Origin: Planctomycetota bacterium
Lineage (GTDB): Bacteria; Planctomycetota; UBA1135; GCA-002686595
NCBI GenBank assembly: GCA_020638875.1
Contig: JACKHS010000008.1
Coordinates: 1-64,000, forward strand
Reading direction: 5' to 3'
DNA: 64,000 nt
In this document: one piece after another, positions 26,208 through 35,844 of the stretch
How the letters are laid out: every line of letters begins with the position of its first letter
How positions within the stretch are numbered: the stretch's first letter is position 1
The notes under the pieces: model-generated
Seen by the model: the letters and a program-made list of their open reading frames with translations, nothing else
Database searches by the model: none
What the model was told of the DNA's origin: nothing
Program-made: the position numbers and the translations under genes

Positions 26208-27869
26208 TCACGGCCCGAGCGTGAGTTGCAGACCGTTCGAAGCGTTCGCGCGCGTGCCGCAGCCGCCGCTGGCCGTGTCGCGGTACCAGACCTGGAAGGT
26301 GCGCGTCACGCCCGCGGGCAGCGGGACCGTGAGGCCGAGGCCCGGACCCCACCACGCCTGGCCGCCGGAGGTCGCCAGCCGCGCCGGACCGACGCGCCGC
26401 AGCGTGCCGCCCAGGCACGAGAGCCCGTCGCCGAACGGCGCCGCCGGCGCCAGCGTCTCGCCCATCACGAGCTGCGCCAGCGTGCCGGACACGGGCCACC
26501 CGCTCGTGTGCGTGAGGTGCTCGACCGTGAGCACCAGGTCGTCCGCGGCGGCGCTGCCCGAGCCGTGCGCATCGAGGTTCGCGCCGCGGCCGTAGGCGTT
26601 CTCGCAACCGTAGCCGTAGCTCGGGTCGCTCTCGTTGCCGCACGGGCAGGGACCGTCGCCGCCGTCGCCGCGGCAGACGCGCGCGCCGAGCGGGGCGTCG
26701 AGCTCGTAGAGGTACACGTGCCCGCTACCCGGCGTGAGGCCGAGCCAGGCCGGGGCGCCGACCGCGAGGTGGCCGTCCTGCCACGCGACCGCGTCGCCCA
26801 GCACGTCGCCGGCGCGGCCGTCGCGCGCGAGCAGCAGGTAGACGGGCCGCCACACACCGCCGACGCGCTCGAAGACGCTCGCCGAGCCGGCCGAGTCGTC
26901 CAGCGTCCAGTCGAAGATCGAGCCGGCCACCAACCGCTCGCCCTCGAGCGCCACCGCGCTGCCGAGCTGGTCGAGGCCCGCGCCGTAGGGCCAGGCGAGC
27001 TCGGCGCCCGCGTCCCACCCGCCGCCGCCGTGCTCGTAGACGAACACGCGCCCGGCGCCCTCGACGCCGCCGTACGGCATGCCCACGGCGAGGCGCTCGC
27101 CCTGGAGGTCGAGGCGGTGGCCGTAGGTCCCGTTGGGCACGGTGGGCGCGAAGCTGTGCTCGAGCGTCCAGGCCCCCGCCGCGAGACGGAAGGCGTGCGC
27201 GGCGCCCGACCAGGCGTAGGCCGCGTCGGCGTTCGCCTCGCCAAGGACGACGAGCTCGCCGTCGAGCGCGGCCGCGTTGCCGAACCAGCCGTCGACGCGC
27301 GGCGCCGGCGGGCCGAGCGTCGCGGTCTGCGTCCACGTCGCCGCGCGCTCGAACACGAACGCGGCGCCCGCCTGCGCGACGCCGGCGACGTCGGCCTTCT
27401 GCGCGCCGACCACCGCGCGGTCGCCGTCGAGCGCGACGCTCACGCCCAGCTCGTCGCCGGCGGCCTGCTCCGCGGGCACGAGTCGCTGCTCGAGGCCCCA
27501 GCTCACGCCGTCGAAGGCGAACACGTAGGCCGCGCCCGCGCCGCCGTGCCGCGGCGCGCCGACGAGGCAGCGCGTGCCGCTGGCGGCGATCGAGTAGCCG
27601 AACCAGTCGCCGGCGTGGCCGTCGGGCGCGGTGAGCTCGGCCTCCAGCGTCCAGCCGCCGCTCCAGCGCAGCACCTGCACGCGCGAGCTGCGGAAGAGCG
27701 CCACGAACAGCCGGTCGCCGGCGATCGCCAGGTCGCCGCCGTAGTCGTCGTCGGCCGTGGCCTGCCAGGCGCGCAGCTCGCCGCTCTCGAGCACGATGGA
27801 CTGGGCGTGCGCGACGCCGAGCGCGCTCGCGAGGAGCAGCGCCGTCGCGCCGAGGGTGGTGGTCCTCAT
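26208..27869 (-). CDS. Secreted FG-GAP repeat protein with cysteine-rich C-terminal module
   Basis: This 553-residue protein has a signal peptide ('ALLLASALGVAHAQ') and about seven FG-GAP_2-type repeats ('GDWFGYSIAASGTRCLVGAP', 'GDELGVSVALDGDRAVVGA', 'LDQLGSAVALEGERLVAGS') that should fold as a beta propeller (about 30-400). The last 150 residues are the module shared with the beta-helix and NHL proteins of this window ('CPCGNESDPSYGYGCEN', 'FGDGLSC', 'WYRDTASGGCGTRANASNGL'). A GGAGGA ribosome-binding site precedes the ATG at 27869. It is probably an exported, surface-associated protein; the ligand is unknown. Confidence 0.88.
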   Translation of the reverse strand: MRTTTLGATALLLASALGVAHAQSIVLESGELRAWQATADDDYGGDLAIAGDRLFVALFRSSRVQVLRWSGGWTLEAELTAPDGHAGDWFGYSIAASGTRCLVGAPRHGGAGAAYVFAFDGVSWGLEQRLVPAEQAAGDELGVSVALDGDRAVVGAQKADVAGVAQAGAAFVFERAATWTQTATLGPPAPRVDGWFGNAAALDGELVVLGEANADAAYAWSGAAHAFRLAAGAWTLEHSFAPTVPNGTYGHRLDLQGERLAVGMPYGGVEGAGRVFVYEHGGGGWDAGAELAWPYGAGLDQLGSAVALEGERLVAGSIFDWTLDDSAGSASVFERVGGVWRPVYLLLARDGRAGDVLGDAVAWQDGHLAVGAPAWLGLTPGSGHVYLYELDAPLGARVCRGDGGDGPCPCGNESDPSYGYGCENAYGRGANLDAHGSGSAAADDLVLTVEHLTHTSGWPVSGTLAQLVMGETLAPAAPFGDGLSCLGGTLRRVGPARLATSGGQAWWGPGLGLTVPLPAGVTRTFQVWYRDTASGGCGTRANASNGLQLTLGP

Positions 27870-28078
27870 GGTCGTTCCTCCTCCGCGCCGCGGCGCGGGA
27901 CCGGACCCGTGGAGACGTGCGCGTCTCCCCCACGATCGTCGCGCGGCGCGCCCGCCGCGCGGGTACGCGCGAGTGCGAGCGAGGCGCACAACGCGTGCGG
28001 ACGAGCCGACCGGGGCCAGCCGCCGACGGGCGCGCTCGGGGGCTCGCACCCGCGGTCGGATCGTGTAGCGTCGCGCCC

Positions 28079-30513
28079 ATGAGCCTCCGTCCCGCCGCCG
28101 TGTGCCTCGCCCTCCTCGTCGCCGCGCCGCTGCACGCGCAGGGCACCGCCGCCGACTACCGCCGCGCCGACGACCTCGCCGCGCGCGCCGCAGCGCGCTG
28201 ACGGGGCTCGAGCCCGCGTGCGCGTGGAGCGCCGACGGCGCGCGCTTCGCGTGGCTCGCGCCGGGTGCGGGCGAGGTGCGCGAGGTCGACGTCGCCGGTG
28301 GCGCGCAGCGCGTCCTCGCGCAGGTGCCGGGCGGCGCGCGCTGGATCGCGCTGGCCCACGACGAGGCCCGCGGCTGGTGCGCGCTGCAGGACGACGGCGA
28401 GCGCGCGCGCGTCGCGCGCCTCGAGGGCGACGCCGAGGCGCCGGTCGAGGTCCAGCGCGACGGACCGTTCACCGTCGCGGCGCGCCGCGAGGGCGTGTCG
28501 ACGAACGGCGGTGCGCCGACGCGCCTGTGGATCCACAACCCGACGGCGGAGCCGCTCGAGCTGGCCTGGGCGCGCCCCGACGGGACGCTGGCCGAGTACG
28601 GCCGCCTCGCGCCCCGGCGACTGGCGCGCGCAGCGCACCTACGCGGGCCACGTCTTCGTGCTGCGCGAGATCGGCGGCGACGAGCGGGCCCGCTTCACGG
28701 CCGAGCGCGACCCCGCGGTGGCGCTCGCGCCCAGAAGCACGCCCGCCGCGGGCGCGCGTCGCCGCGACCCCGTCCCCGGCGACGGAGCGCGCCTGGGGGC
28801 CGAGCTGCGCGTCCTGCCCGACGCCGTGCGCTGGCGTGCGCCGGGCGGCGAGCTCCGCGAGTGGCCGCGCCCGCGGAGCTCGCGGCCACGCCGCTCCAGG
28901 GGCCCGCGACGCTGGCACCCGACGGCGCGCACGCGCTGCTGCACGCGCGCACGCCGGGGCTCGGCCGTCGCCTCACGCTGGTCGAGAGCGCGCCCGAGGA
29001 CCGGCTCCAGCCGCGCACGCTCGAGCTGGACTACGACAAGCCCGGCGACGCGCTCGCCACCGACTGGCCGATCCTGCTCGACCTCGCCACGGGCGTGTTC
29101 CACGCGCTCGACCGCGACCTGCTCGCCGAGCCCGATCGCCTCGACCACGAGACCTGGTCGCCCGACGGCGCCCGGCTCTACTTCCGCTACGTCGCGCGGG
29201 GTCACCAGTGCGCGCGCTGGCTGTGCGCCGACGCGGCCAGCGGCGCGCTGCGCGTGGTGCTCGAGGAGCGCAGCGACACCTTCCTCGACGACACGCAGAA
29301 GGGCTGGGTGCGCTACCTGCCGGCGACGGACGAGGTGCTGTGGATGTCGGAGCGTTCGGGCTTCAACCACCTCTACCGCTTCGCCGCGAACGGCGACGGC
29401 GCGCTGCACGCGGTGACCGCGGGCGACTGGCTCGTGCGCTCGGTGGAGTCGGTCGACGCCGCGGCCGGGACGCTCGAGTTCACGGCGCTGGGCGTCTACC
29501 CCGACCAGGACCCCTACCACGTGCACTACGGCCGCGTGCACCTCGACGGGTCGGGCCTGACGTGGCTGACCGAGGGCGACGGGACGCACGAGCTGCGCTA
29601 CGCGCCGGACCGCGCGAGCTTCGTCGATACCTACTCGCGCGTCGACCTGCCGCCGGTCGCGGAGCTGCGGCGCAGCGCGGACGGCGCGCGGCTGGCGGAG
29701 CTCGGCGCGGCGGACGTGGCCGCGCTCGTCGCCACGGGCTGGCGCGCGCCCGAGCGCTTCGCGGCCCCCGGCCGCGACGGCGTGACGCCCATCTGGGGCG
29801 TGCTCCACGTGCCGCAGGACTTCGACCCGGAGCGGCGCTACCCGGTGATCGAGCACGTCTACGCCGGCCCGCACGGCTGCTTCGTGCCCAAGCGCTTCGC
29901 GCCCTTCCACGGCGTCGAGGACCTCTGCGAGCTCGGCTTCGTCGTCGTGCAGATCGACGGCATGGGCACGAACTGGCGCTCGAAGGCCTTCCACGACGTC
30001 TGCTGGAAGGACCTCGCCGACTCGGGCTTCCCCGACCGCATCGCCTGGATGCGCGCCGCCGCGGCGACGCGGCCGTGGATGGACCTCGCGCGCGTCGGCA
30101 TCTACGGCGGCTCGGCCGGCGGCCAGAGCGCGCTGCGCGCCGTGCTCGACCACCCCGACGTCTACCGCGCCGCCGCGGCCGACTGCGGCTGCCACGACAA
30201 CCGCATGGACAAGCGCTGGTGGAACGAGGCGTGGCTGGGCTACCCCGTCGACGCGAGCTACCTCGCGAGCTCCAACGTCGCCGACGCGCACCGCCTCGGC
30301 GCGCCGCTGCTGCTCACCGTCGGCGCGCTCGACCGCAACGTCGACCCGAGCTCGACGCTGCAGGTCGTGCAGGCGCTGATCGACGCCGACAAGGACTTCG
30401 AGCTGGTCGTGTTCCCGCGCGGCGGTCACGGCGCGGGCGACTCGGCCTACGGCGTGCGCCGCCGGCGCGACTTCTTCGTGCGCCACCTGCTCGGCGTCGA
30501 GCCGCGGCGCTAG
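28079..30513 (+). pseudogene. S9 family (DPP-IV-like) peptidase, three apparent frameshifts
   Basis: Three shifts separate four conserved pieces of one about 810-residue prolyl-oligopeptidase. Piece 1 is a signal peptide from the ATG at 28079. Shifts lie in the GC run near 28185-28196, at the C run 28612-28615 (one extra C restores 'LAPGDWRAQRTYAG') and near 28860. The C-terminal alpha/beta-hydrolase part is intact: 'YGGSAGGQSA' with the serine codon at 30112, 'GALDRNVDPSS' with the aspartate, and 'PRGGHGAGDS' with the histidine. The stretch at 28500-28680 resembles a VHL beta domain inserted before the propeller. The family cleaves dipeptides or oligopeptides outside the cytoplasm. Single-base indels in simple runs suggest assembly error over true decay, but both are possible. 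A TAGCGT -10-like hexamer ends seven bases before the ATG. Confidence 0.85.
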
Positions 30514-30558
30514 GAGCCTGCCCGAGACGAGCCCTGGAGGACGCCTCGGACGGGCCGG

Positions 30559-31878
30559 CTAGCGCGCGTCCGCCGCGACCGCGTCGTCGAGCGCGGTGCA
30601 GCCCAGGACCTCGCCGAGGGTGCCGGGCATCGCGTAGTACACGTCGTCGGGCCACGCGAGGCAGACGCGCGCCGCGCCCGGACCGACCGTGCGCAAGAGC
30701 CCCGCGAGCATGCCGTCGGTCGGGTAGGTCGCCAGCGAGGCGCACGTGAGCCCCGCCGCGCGCACGGCGGCGACGAGGCTGCGGCGGTGGCTCTCGCCGT
30801 AGCAGACGAGGAAGCGCCGGTTGGGCTCGGCGAGCGCCTGGGCCACGAGCGCGGCGCGCACCGCGGCGTCGCGGGCCTGCGGCGTGGCGTGGAAGGCCAG
30901 CGCGTCGTCCTCGAGCGTGCGCACCTCGACGCCGAGCTGGTGGGCGGCCGCGAGCAGCGGCTCCTGGTACTCGAGCACGGGGCGCTCGCAGACCAGCACG
31001 AGCTCGTCGCCGTGCGCGGCCTGCAGGTCCGCGAGCAGCGCGAGCTGCACGGCGCGCGGCGAGACCGCGGCGTGCTGCTCGCCGGTCACGACGACGCGCA
31101 CGCGGCGCAGCCGTCCGACGAGCGCGCTCCACGCGAGCGGGACCGGCGTCGCCGTGCGCAGCGATGCGTCGCGCCAGCGCGCGTGGAACTCCTCCAGCGT
31201 CTCGCCCGCGGGGAGCGGCGCGCCGTCGAGCGTCGCGAGCGCGCGGCGCCCGAGCAGCGCGAGGTCCTCGTCGGCGCCGATCGCCGCGTCGGCGAACCAC
31301 GCCCGGAAGCGCTCGTCGGGCCGGCGCGCCAGCGCGGGCAGCGCGCACGGGACCCACCCCGCACCGCGCTCGAGCGCCACGTCGTACACGTGGTGCGCGC
31401 CCTCGGCGCCTTCGTGCGCGACCAGCGCGAGCGCGGCGAGCTCGAAGGGACGCGCGAGGGTGCAGGTCTCGAGCGTGTCGAGCACGGCCGCGCGCACCTC
31501 GGCGCCCCAGGGCTCGAGCTCCGGGGCGCGGCGCAGGCCCAGCGCGCGCAGCGCCGGGACGGGGTCGCGCAGGCACTCGAGCAGCCACGCCTCACGCTCG
31601 GGACCGGGCACGCCGAGCAGCGTCGCGGCGCAGGCCCGCCGCACCTCGACGTCGGCGTCGTCGCGGTAGGCGCGCGCGACGGCGAGCCCGGCCGGTGTCG
31701 GCTCGTCGGCGAGGAGGCGACACACGGCGCGACGCAGGCGCGGGCGCTCGGCGTAGCGCGCGAGCTGCGCCTGGAGCGCGACCTCGTCGACGGCCGCGGG
31801 TGCAGCGCGCTCCGCCGGCGGCGCGGCGCACGCGGCGAGGACGAGCAGCAGCGGGAGCCGGCGGGCGGTGCACCTCAT
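30559..31878 (-). CDS. ChaN-family lipoprotein with HEAT-like repeats
   Basis: This 439-residue protein has a lipobox 'LVLAACAAPP' (C17). Residues about 35-215 are helical HEAT-like repeats ('RLRRAVCRLLADEPTPAGLAV', 'EVRRACAATLLG'). The C-terminal half (about 245-425) matches the ChaN/haem-binding-uptake fold of the Tiki superfamily (PF04187): 'VRVVVTGEQHAAVSPRA' and 'RRFLVCYGESHRRSLVAAV', with the paired glutamate-histidine motifs. Known relatives bind haem or are linked to iron uptake, but many planctomycete members are uncharacterised. Its start overlaps the symporter stop (ATGA), so it is co-translated with the transporter. Confidence 0.83.
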   Translation of the reverse strand: MRCTARRLPLLLVLAACAAPPAERAAPAAVDEVALQAQLARYAERPRLRRAVCRLLADEPTPAGLAVARAYRDDADVEVRRACAATLLGVPGPEREAWLLECLRDPVPALRALGLRRAPELEPWGAEVRAAVLDTLETCTLARPFELAALALVAHEGAEGAHHVYDVALERGAGWVPCALPALARRPDERFRAWFADAAIGADEDLALLGRRALATLDGAPLPAGETLEEFHARWRDASLRTATPVPLAWSALVGRLRRVRVVVTGEQHAAVSPRAVQLALLADLQAAHGDELVLVCERPVLEYQEPLLAAAHQLGVEVRTLEDDALAFHATPQARDAAVRAALVAQALAEPNRRFLVCYGESHRRSLVAAVRAAGLTCASLATYPTDGMLAGLLRTVGPGAARVCLAWPDDVYYAMPGTLGEVLGCTALDDAVAADAR

Positions 31879-33335
31879 GCGCGTCTAGTCCCCGCGGCCG
31901 GCGTCGTCACGCGCGGCGCGCCCAGCAGGCTGACGAGCACGAGCGCCGCGAGGCTGACCAGCACGGCCGGGAGCGCGGCGTCGAGGTCCCCCACGAAGGC
32001 CGCCGCCTGCGCGTGACCGCCCGCGCGCAGCGCCTCGGCCAGCCGCGCGCCGAGCCCGACGTGCCACGCGACCGCGCTCCCCAGCCCGACGACCATCGAG
32101 GCCAGCGCGCCGGCGGTCGTCGCGCGCTTCCAGAACAGCGCCGCGAGCAGCGGCGGCGTGATCGCCGCGCCGTAGAGCGTGTAGGCGAAGAGCGCGACCT
32201 CGAAGAAGCGCTCCGAGGTGAAGGCCAGGCCGAGCGCCGCGGCGCCGAGCAGCGCGACGACCCAGCGACTCGCGCGCACGAGCTCGCGGCCGTCGGCCTG
32301 CGGCCGCAGGAAGCGCTGGTAGAGGTCGCGTACGACAGCGCTCGCGGGCGACAGCAGGTAGGAGTCGGCCGTCGAGACGACGACGGCGAGCACGGTCGCG
32401 CACAGCACCGCGCCGAGCCCGGCGGGCAGCGCCTCGAAGGCGAGGTGCACGATCGTGTGGCCGCTGTTGGCGGGCGCGGAGAGCTCGCCGCGGTGCACGA
32501 GCGCGGCGGCGCACACGGCCAGCCCCACGATCATCCAGTCGAGCAGCAGCACGCCGAAGAACATGCCCGCGGCCGCGCGGCGCGCCGTCAGCGGGTCGCG
32601 CGCCGAGAAGAAGCGCTGGTACATGTTCGCGTCGCCGAGGATCAGCAGGAAGGCGGGCAGCAGGTAACTGACCACCTTGGCCGGTCCGTAGTGCCACGGG
32701 TCGCGCTGCGCGGGTTCGAGCTGCTCGAGCACGGCGGCGGGCCCGCCCGCGTGGTGCAGCGTCCACGCGAGCGCCGCGCCCAGGCCCAGCACCATCAGCA
32801 CGCCGTTGGCGAGGTCGGTGTAGGCCACCGAGAGCATCCCGGCGAGGGCCGTGTAGACCACGACGAAGAGCGCGACCGCGGCGACCGCCGCGGGCCCCGC
32901 GAGCCCGGGCACCACGCGCTCGAGCACCGCCGCGCCGGCGCGGTACTGGTAGGAGACGATCACGAGGTAGCCGGCGAGCAGCGTCAGCGTGCCAGCGACG
33001 CGCACGACGACGCCGAAGCGCGCATCGAGGATGTCCTGCACGGTGACGTGCTCCATGCGCCGCAGCCGCGACGCGAGCAGGAACAGCACGACGATGCCGG
33101 CCGCGCTCGAGAGCGGCAGCACGAAGGCGGCCAGCCCGTCCTCGTAGCCCTTCTGCGCGTTGCCGAAGATCGAGCCCGTGCCGATCCAGGTCGCCAGCAG
33201 CGTGCCGCACAGCACGACCCCCGACAGACCGCGGCCGGCGAGCGCGAAGTCCTCCTGCGTGCGCACGCCGCGGGCCTTGCGGGCGCCGAGGGCGACCAGC
33301 GCCAGGAGGTAGAGCGCGAGGACGGCGGGGAACAT
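31875..33335 (-). CDS. Sodium:solute symporter family transporter
   Basis: This 486-residue protein has about 13 hydrophobic segments with the SSS signature: 'TWIGTGSIFGNAQKGYEDG' in TM2, 'VVVYTALAGMLSVAYTDLANG', and 'VVVSTADSYLLSPASAVVRDLY'. Members import solutes such as proline, pantothenate or sugars with Na+; the substrate is not predictable here. The ATG at 33335 was chosen because it starts just before TM1; a TTG at 33374 would add a short charged tail. It is translationally coupled to the ChaN-like gene and divergent from the permease fusion. Confidence 0.9.
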   Translation of the reverse strand: MFPAVLALYLLALVALGARKARGVRTQEDFALAGRGLSGVVLCGTLLATWIGTGSIFGNAQKGYEDGLAAFVLPLSSAAGIVVLFLLASRLRRMEHVTVQDILDARFGVVVRVAGTLTLLAGYLVIVSYQYRAGAAVLERVVPGLAGPAAVAAVALFVVVYTALAGMLSVAYTDLANGVLMVLGLGAALAWTLHHAGGPAAVLEQLEPAQRDPWHYGPAKVVSYLLPAFLLILGDANMYQRFFSARDPLTARRAAAGMFFGVLLLDWMIVGLAVCAAALVHRGELSAPANSGHTIVHLAFEALPAGLGAVLCATVLAVVVSTADSYLLSPASAVVRDLYQRFLRPQADGRELVRASRWVVALLGAAALGLAFTSERFFEVALFAYTLYGAAITPPLLAALFWKRATTAGALASMVVGLGSAVAWHVGLGARLAEALRAGGHAQAAAFVGDLDAALPAVLVSLAALVLVSLLGAPRVTTPAAGTRRA

Positions 33336-33424
33336 CTCGGGCAGGACTAGACGCCCTGGGCGCGGCCCGCGCAAGCGTCGGCCGGACGCTGCCCTCGGGC
33401 GCGCGCGTCCTCTACCATGGCGTC

Positions 33425-35554
33425 ATGGAAGGGTCGCCCGCCCCCGCGCCGAAGCTCAAGAAGGAGCTGCGCCTGTTCGACGTCTACGCGCTCGCGACGG
33501 GCGCCACGCTCTCGGCCGGCCTCTTCCTGTTGCCCGGCCCGGCATTCCGCGAGGCCGGCCCGGCGATCGTGCTGTGCTACCTCCTGGCCGCGGTGCCGCT
33601 CGTGCCGGCCATGCTGTGCATCGCCGAGCTCTCGACCGCGATGCCGCGCGCCGGCGGCGCGTACTACTTCCTCGAGCGCAGCCTCGGGCCGCTGGTCGGC
33701 ACCGTCGGCGGGCTCGGCACGTGGCTGGCGCTCGTGCTCAAGACGAGCTTCGCGCTGGTCGGCCTGGGCGCCTACTCGGCGCTGTTCTTCGAGCACGGTC
33801 CGTGGACCGAGAAGGGCATCGCCGTGGGCTTCGCCGTGCTCTTCGGCCTGCTCAACCTGTGGGGCTCCGAGAAGAGCGGCAAGGCGCAGCGCCTGCTCGT
33901 CGTCGCGCTGCTGGCGGTGCTCGCGCTGTTCCTCGCGCGCGGGCTGCCCGAGGTGCAACCCGACCACTTCCGCGGCTTCTTCGACGCGGGCTTCGAGCGC
34001 ATCCTCGCGACGACCGGCATGGTCTACATCTCCTACGTCGGCGTCACCAAGGTGGCGAGCGTGTCCGAGGAGGTGCGCGACCCCGAGCGCAGCCTGCCGC
34101 GCGGCGTGTTTCTCTCGCTCGCGACCGCGCTCGTCGTGTACGCGCTCTGCACGATCGTGCTGGTCGGCGTGCTGCACCCCGCCGACCTCGCCGAGAGCAT
34201 CACGCCCATGGCCGCGGGCGCGCTGAGCGTGGGCGGGACGCTCGGCGAGGTGCTGGTCGCGGTGGCCGCGCTGCTGGCCTTCTTCTCGGTGGCGAACGCG
34301 GGCATCCTGGCCTCCTCGCGCTACCCGCTGGCGATGAGCCGCGACGGGCTCGCGCCGGAGCGCTTCGGCCGCGTCTCGGCCAAGAAGGGCGTGCCGGTGC
34401 AGGCGGTGCTGCTCACCGTGTTCGTCATCGTGCTCGTCGTGCTGGCGCTCGACCCGCTCAAGATCGCCAAGCTCGCCAGCGCGTTCCAGCTGCTCATGTT
34501 CGCGCTCCTGTGCGGCGCGGTGATCGTGATGCGCGAGAGCGGGCTCGACTCGTACGACCCGGGCTACCGCGCGCCGCTGTATCCGTGGTTGCCGCTGTTC
34601 GGGTTCATGGCGCCCTTCCTGCTGATCTTCCAGATGGGCTGGCTGCCGACGCTGTTCTCGTTCGGCCTCGTGGGCGCCGGCGTCGGCTGGTACACGTGGT
34701 ACGCGCGCGCCCGCGTCGAGCGGCACGGCGCGATCTTCCACGTCTTCGCGCGCCTGGGCGAGGCGCGCCACGACGCGCTCGACACCGAGCTGCGCGGCAT
34801 CCTCAAGGAGAAGGGCCTGCGCGACCACGACCCGTTCGAGTCGATCGTCATGGAGGCGGTCGTGCTCGACGTCGAGGGCGCGCCCGACTTCGGCCGCATC
34901 GTCGATCAGGTGGCGCTGGCGCTGGCCGTGCGCTCGGGCCACTCGCCCGACGTCTTCGCGCAGGGCTTCACGCAGGGCACGCTGAAGGGCGCCACGCCGG
35001 TGGCTCACGGCGTCGCGCTGCCGCACATGCACCTCGAAGGACTCGAGCACCCGCTGCTCGTGCTGGTGCGCGCGCGTGAGGAGCTGCGCTTCGAGACCGG
35101 CGACGTGTTCGGCAAGACGCACCTCTCCGAGCCCGTGCACGCCGCGTTCTTCCTGGTCAGTCCGGGCGAGGACCCCTCGCAGCACCTGCGCATGCTGGCG
35201 CAGCTCGCCAGCCGCATCGACCAGGCCGACTTCCTCGAGGAGTGGCTGTCGGCGGAGAACGAGCTCGCGCTGCGCGAGGTCTTCCTGCGCGACGATCGCT
35301 ACGTGTCGGTCGACGTGACGGCGGCGCGCCAGGAGACCGACTGGGTCGACCGCGAGCTGCGCGAGCTCGGCCTGCCCGAGGGCTGCCTCGTCGCCGCCGT
35401 GCGGCGCGGCGCGCGCACGCTCGTGCCGCGCGGACACACGCGGCTCGAGGAGGGCGACCGCTTGCTGATCTTCGGCGAGCCCGAGGTCGTCGCCGGGCTG
35501 CGCGAGCGCTTCGCGCACCCCGAGGCGCGCGACGGCGAGCTGCAGCCCGGCTAG
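33425..35554 (+). CDS. APC-family amino-acid permease fused to PTS EIIA-like and TrkA-C domains
   Basis: This 709-residue protein has three parts. Residues about 15-430 are an APC permease with about 12 helices ('LATGATLSAGLFLLPGPAF', 'STAMPRAGGAYYFLERSLG'). Residues about 475-620 look like a type-2 PTS EIIA domain with H534 in 'HGVALPHMHLEG', the usual phosphohistidine place. Residues about 635-703 are a TrkA-C/RCK_C domain ('LGLPEGCLVAAVRRGARTLVPRGHTRLEEGDRLLIFG'). Amino-acid uptake is thus probably gated by phosphorylation or a small ligand. A TACCAT hexamer ends six bases before the ATG, so the mRNA may be leaderless. The stop TAG shares the palindrome CTAG with the stop of the convergent gene. 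Confidence 0.92.
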   Translation: MEGSPAPAPKLKKELRLFDVYALATGATLSAGLFLLPGPAFREAGPAIVLCYLLAAVPLVPAMLCIAELSTAMPRAGGAYYFLERSLGPLVGTVGGLGTWLALVLKTSFALVGLGAYSALFFEHGPWTEKGIAVGFAVLFGLLNLWGSEKSGKAQRLLVVALLAVLALFLARGLPEVQPDHFRGFFDAGFERILATTGMVYISYVGVTKVASVSEEVRDPERSLPRGVFLSLATALVVYALCTIVLVGVLHPADLAESITPMAAGALSVGGTLGEVLVAVAALLAFFSVANAGILASSRYPLAMSRDGLAPERFGRVSAKKGVPVQAVLLTVFVIVLVVLALDPLKIAKLASAFQLLMFALLCGAVIVMRESGLDSYDPGYRAPLYPWLPLFGFMAPFLLIFQMGWLPTLFSFGLVGAGVGWYTWYARARVERHGAIFHVFARLGEARHDALDTELRGILKEKGLRDHDPFESIVMEAVVLDVEGAPDFGRIVDQVALALAVRSGHSPDVFAQGFTQGTLKGATPVAHGVALPHMHLEGLEHPLLVLVRAREELRFETGDVFGKTHLSEPVHAAFFLVSPGEDPSQHLRMLAQLASRIDQADFLEEWLSAENELALREVFLRDDRYVSVDVTAARQETDWVDRELRELGLPEGCLVAAVRRGARTLVPRGHTRLEEGDRLLIFGEPEVVAGLRERFAHPEARDGELQPG

Positions 35555-35844
35555 GAGCCTGCCAGCGCGTCCATGCGGCGCGCGAGCTCCACGTCGAGTC
35601 GCGTCACCGCGCCGGCGTCGTGCGTCACGAGCCGCACCTCGACGGTCGCGTACACGTTGCGCCAGTCGGGGTGGTGGTCGAGCGCCTCGGCCGCGACCGC
35701 GACGCGCGCCATGAAGGCGAAGGCCGCGGCGAAGTCGGCGAAGCGGAACGTGCGCGCGAGGGCGCCGTTCGCGAGCCGCCAGTCGGGCAGCGCGGTCAGC
35801 GCGGCCTGCAGCTCCTCCGCGCGCAGCGGCGACGGGCGCGTCAC
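35551..35844 (-). CDS. phhB: 4a-hydroxytetrahydrobiopterin dehydratase (pterin carbinolamine dehydratase)
   Basis: This 97-residue protein starts with GTG at 35844, overlapping the stop of the nitroreductase gene (GTGA). The family signature is present as 'EALDHHPDWRNVYATVEVRLVTHDAGAVT', with paired histidines and the 'HHPxW' core, and the N-terminal 'LPDWRLANGALARTFRFADF' is typical. The enzyme recycles tetrahydrobiopterin after aromatic hydroxylation. No phenylalanine hydroxylase is present here, so it may also act on other carbinolamines or on pterin cofactors such as molybdopterin. It is the last gene of a three-gene minus-strand operon. Confidence 0.92.
   Translation of the reverse strand: MTRPSPLRAEELQAALTALPDWRLANGALARTFRFADFAAAFAFMARVAVAAEALDHHPDWRNVYATVEVRLVTHDAGAVTRLDVELARRMDALAGS

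Noticed and set aside
28199..28201. In-frame TGA early in the S9 peptidase as a second selenocysteine codon
   Set aside because: The conserved sequence continues in another frame after the TGA, so a frameshift explains it and there is no Cys expected here.
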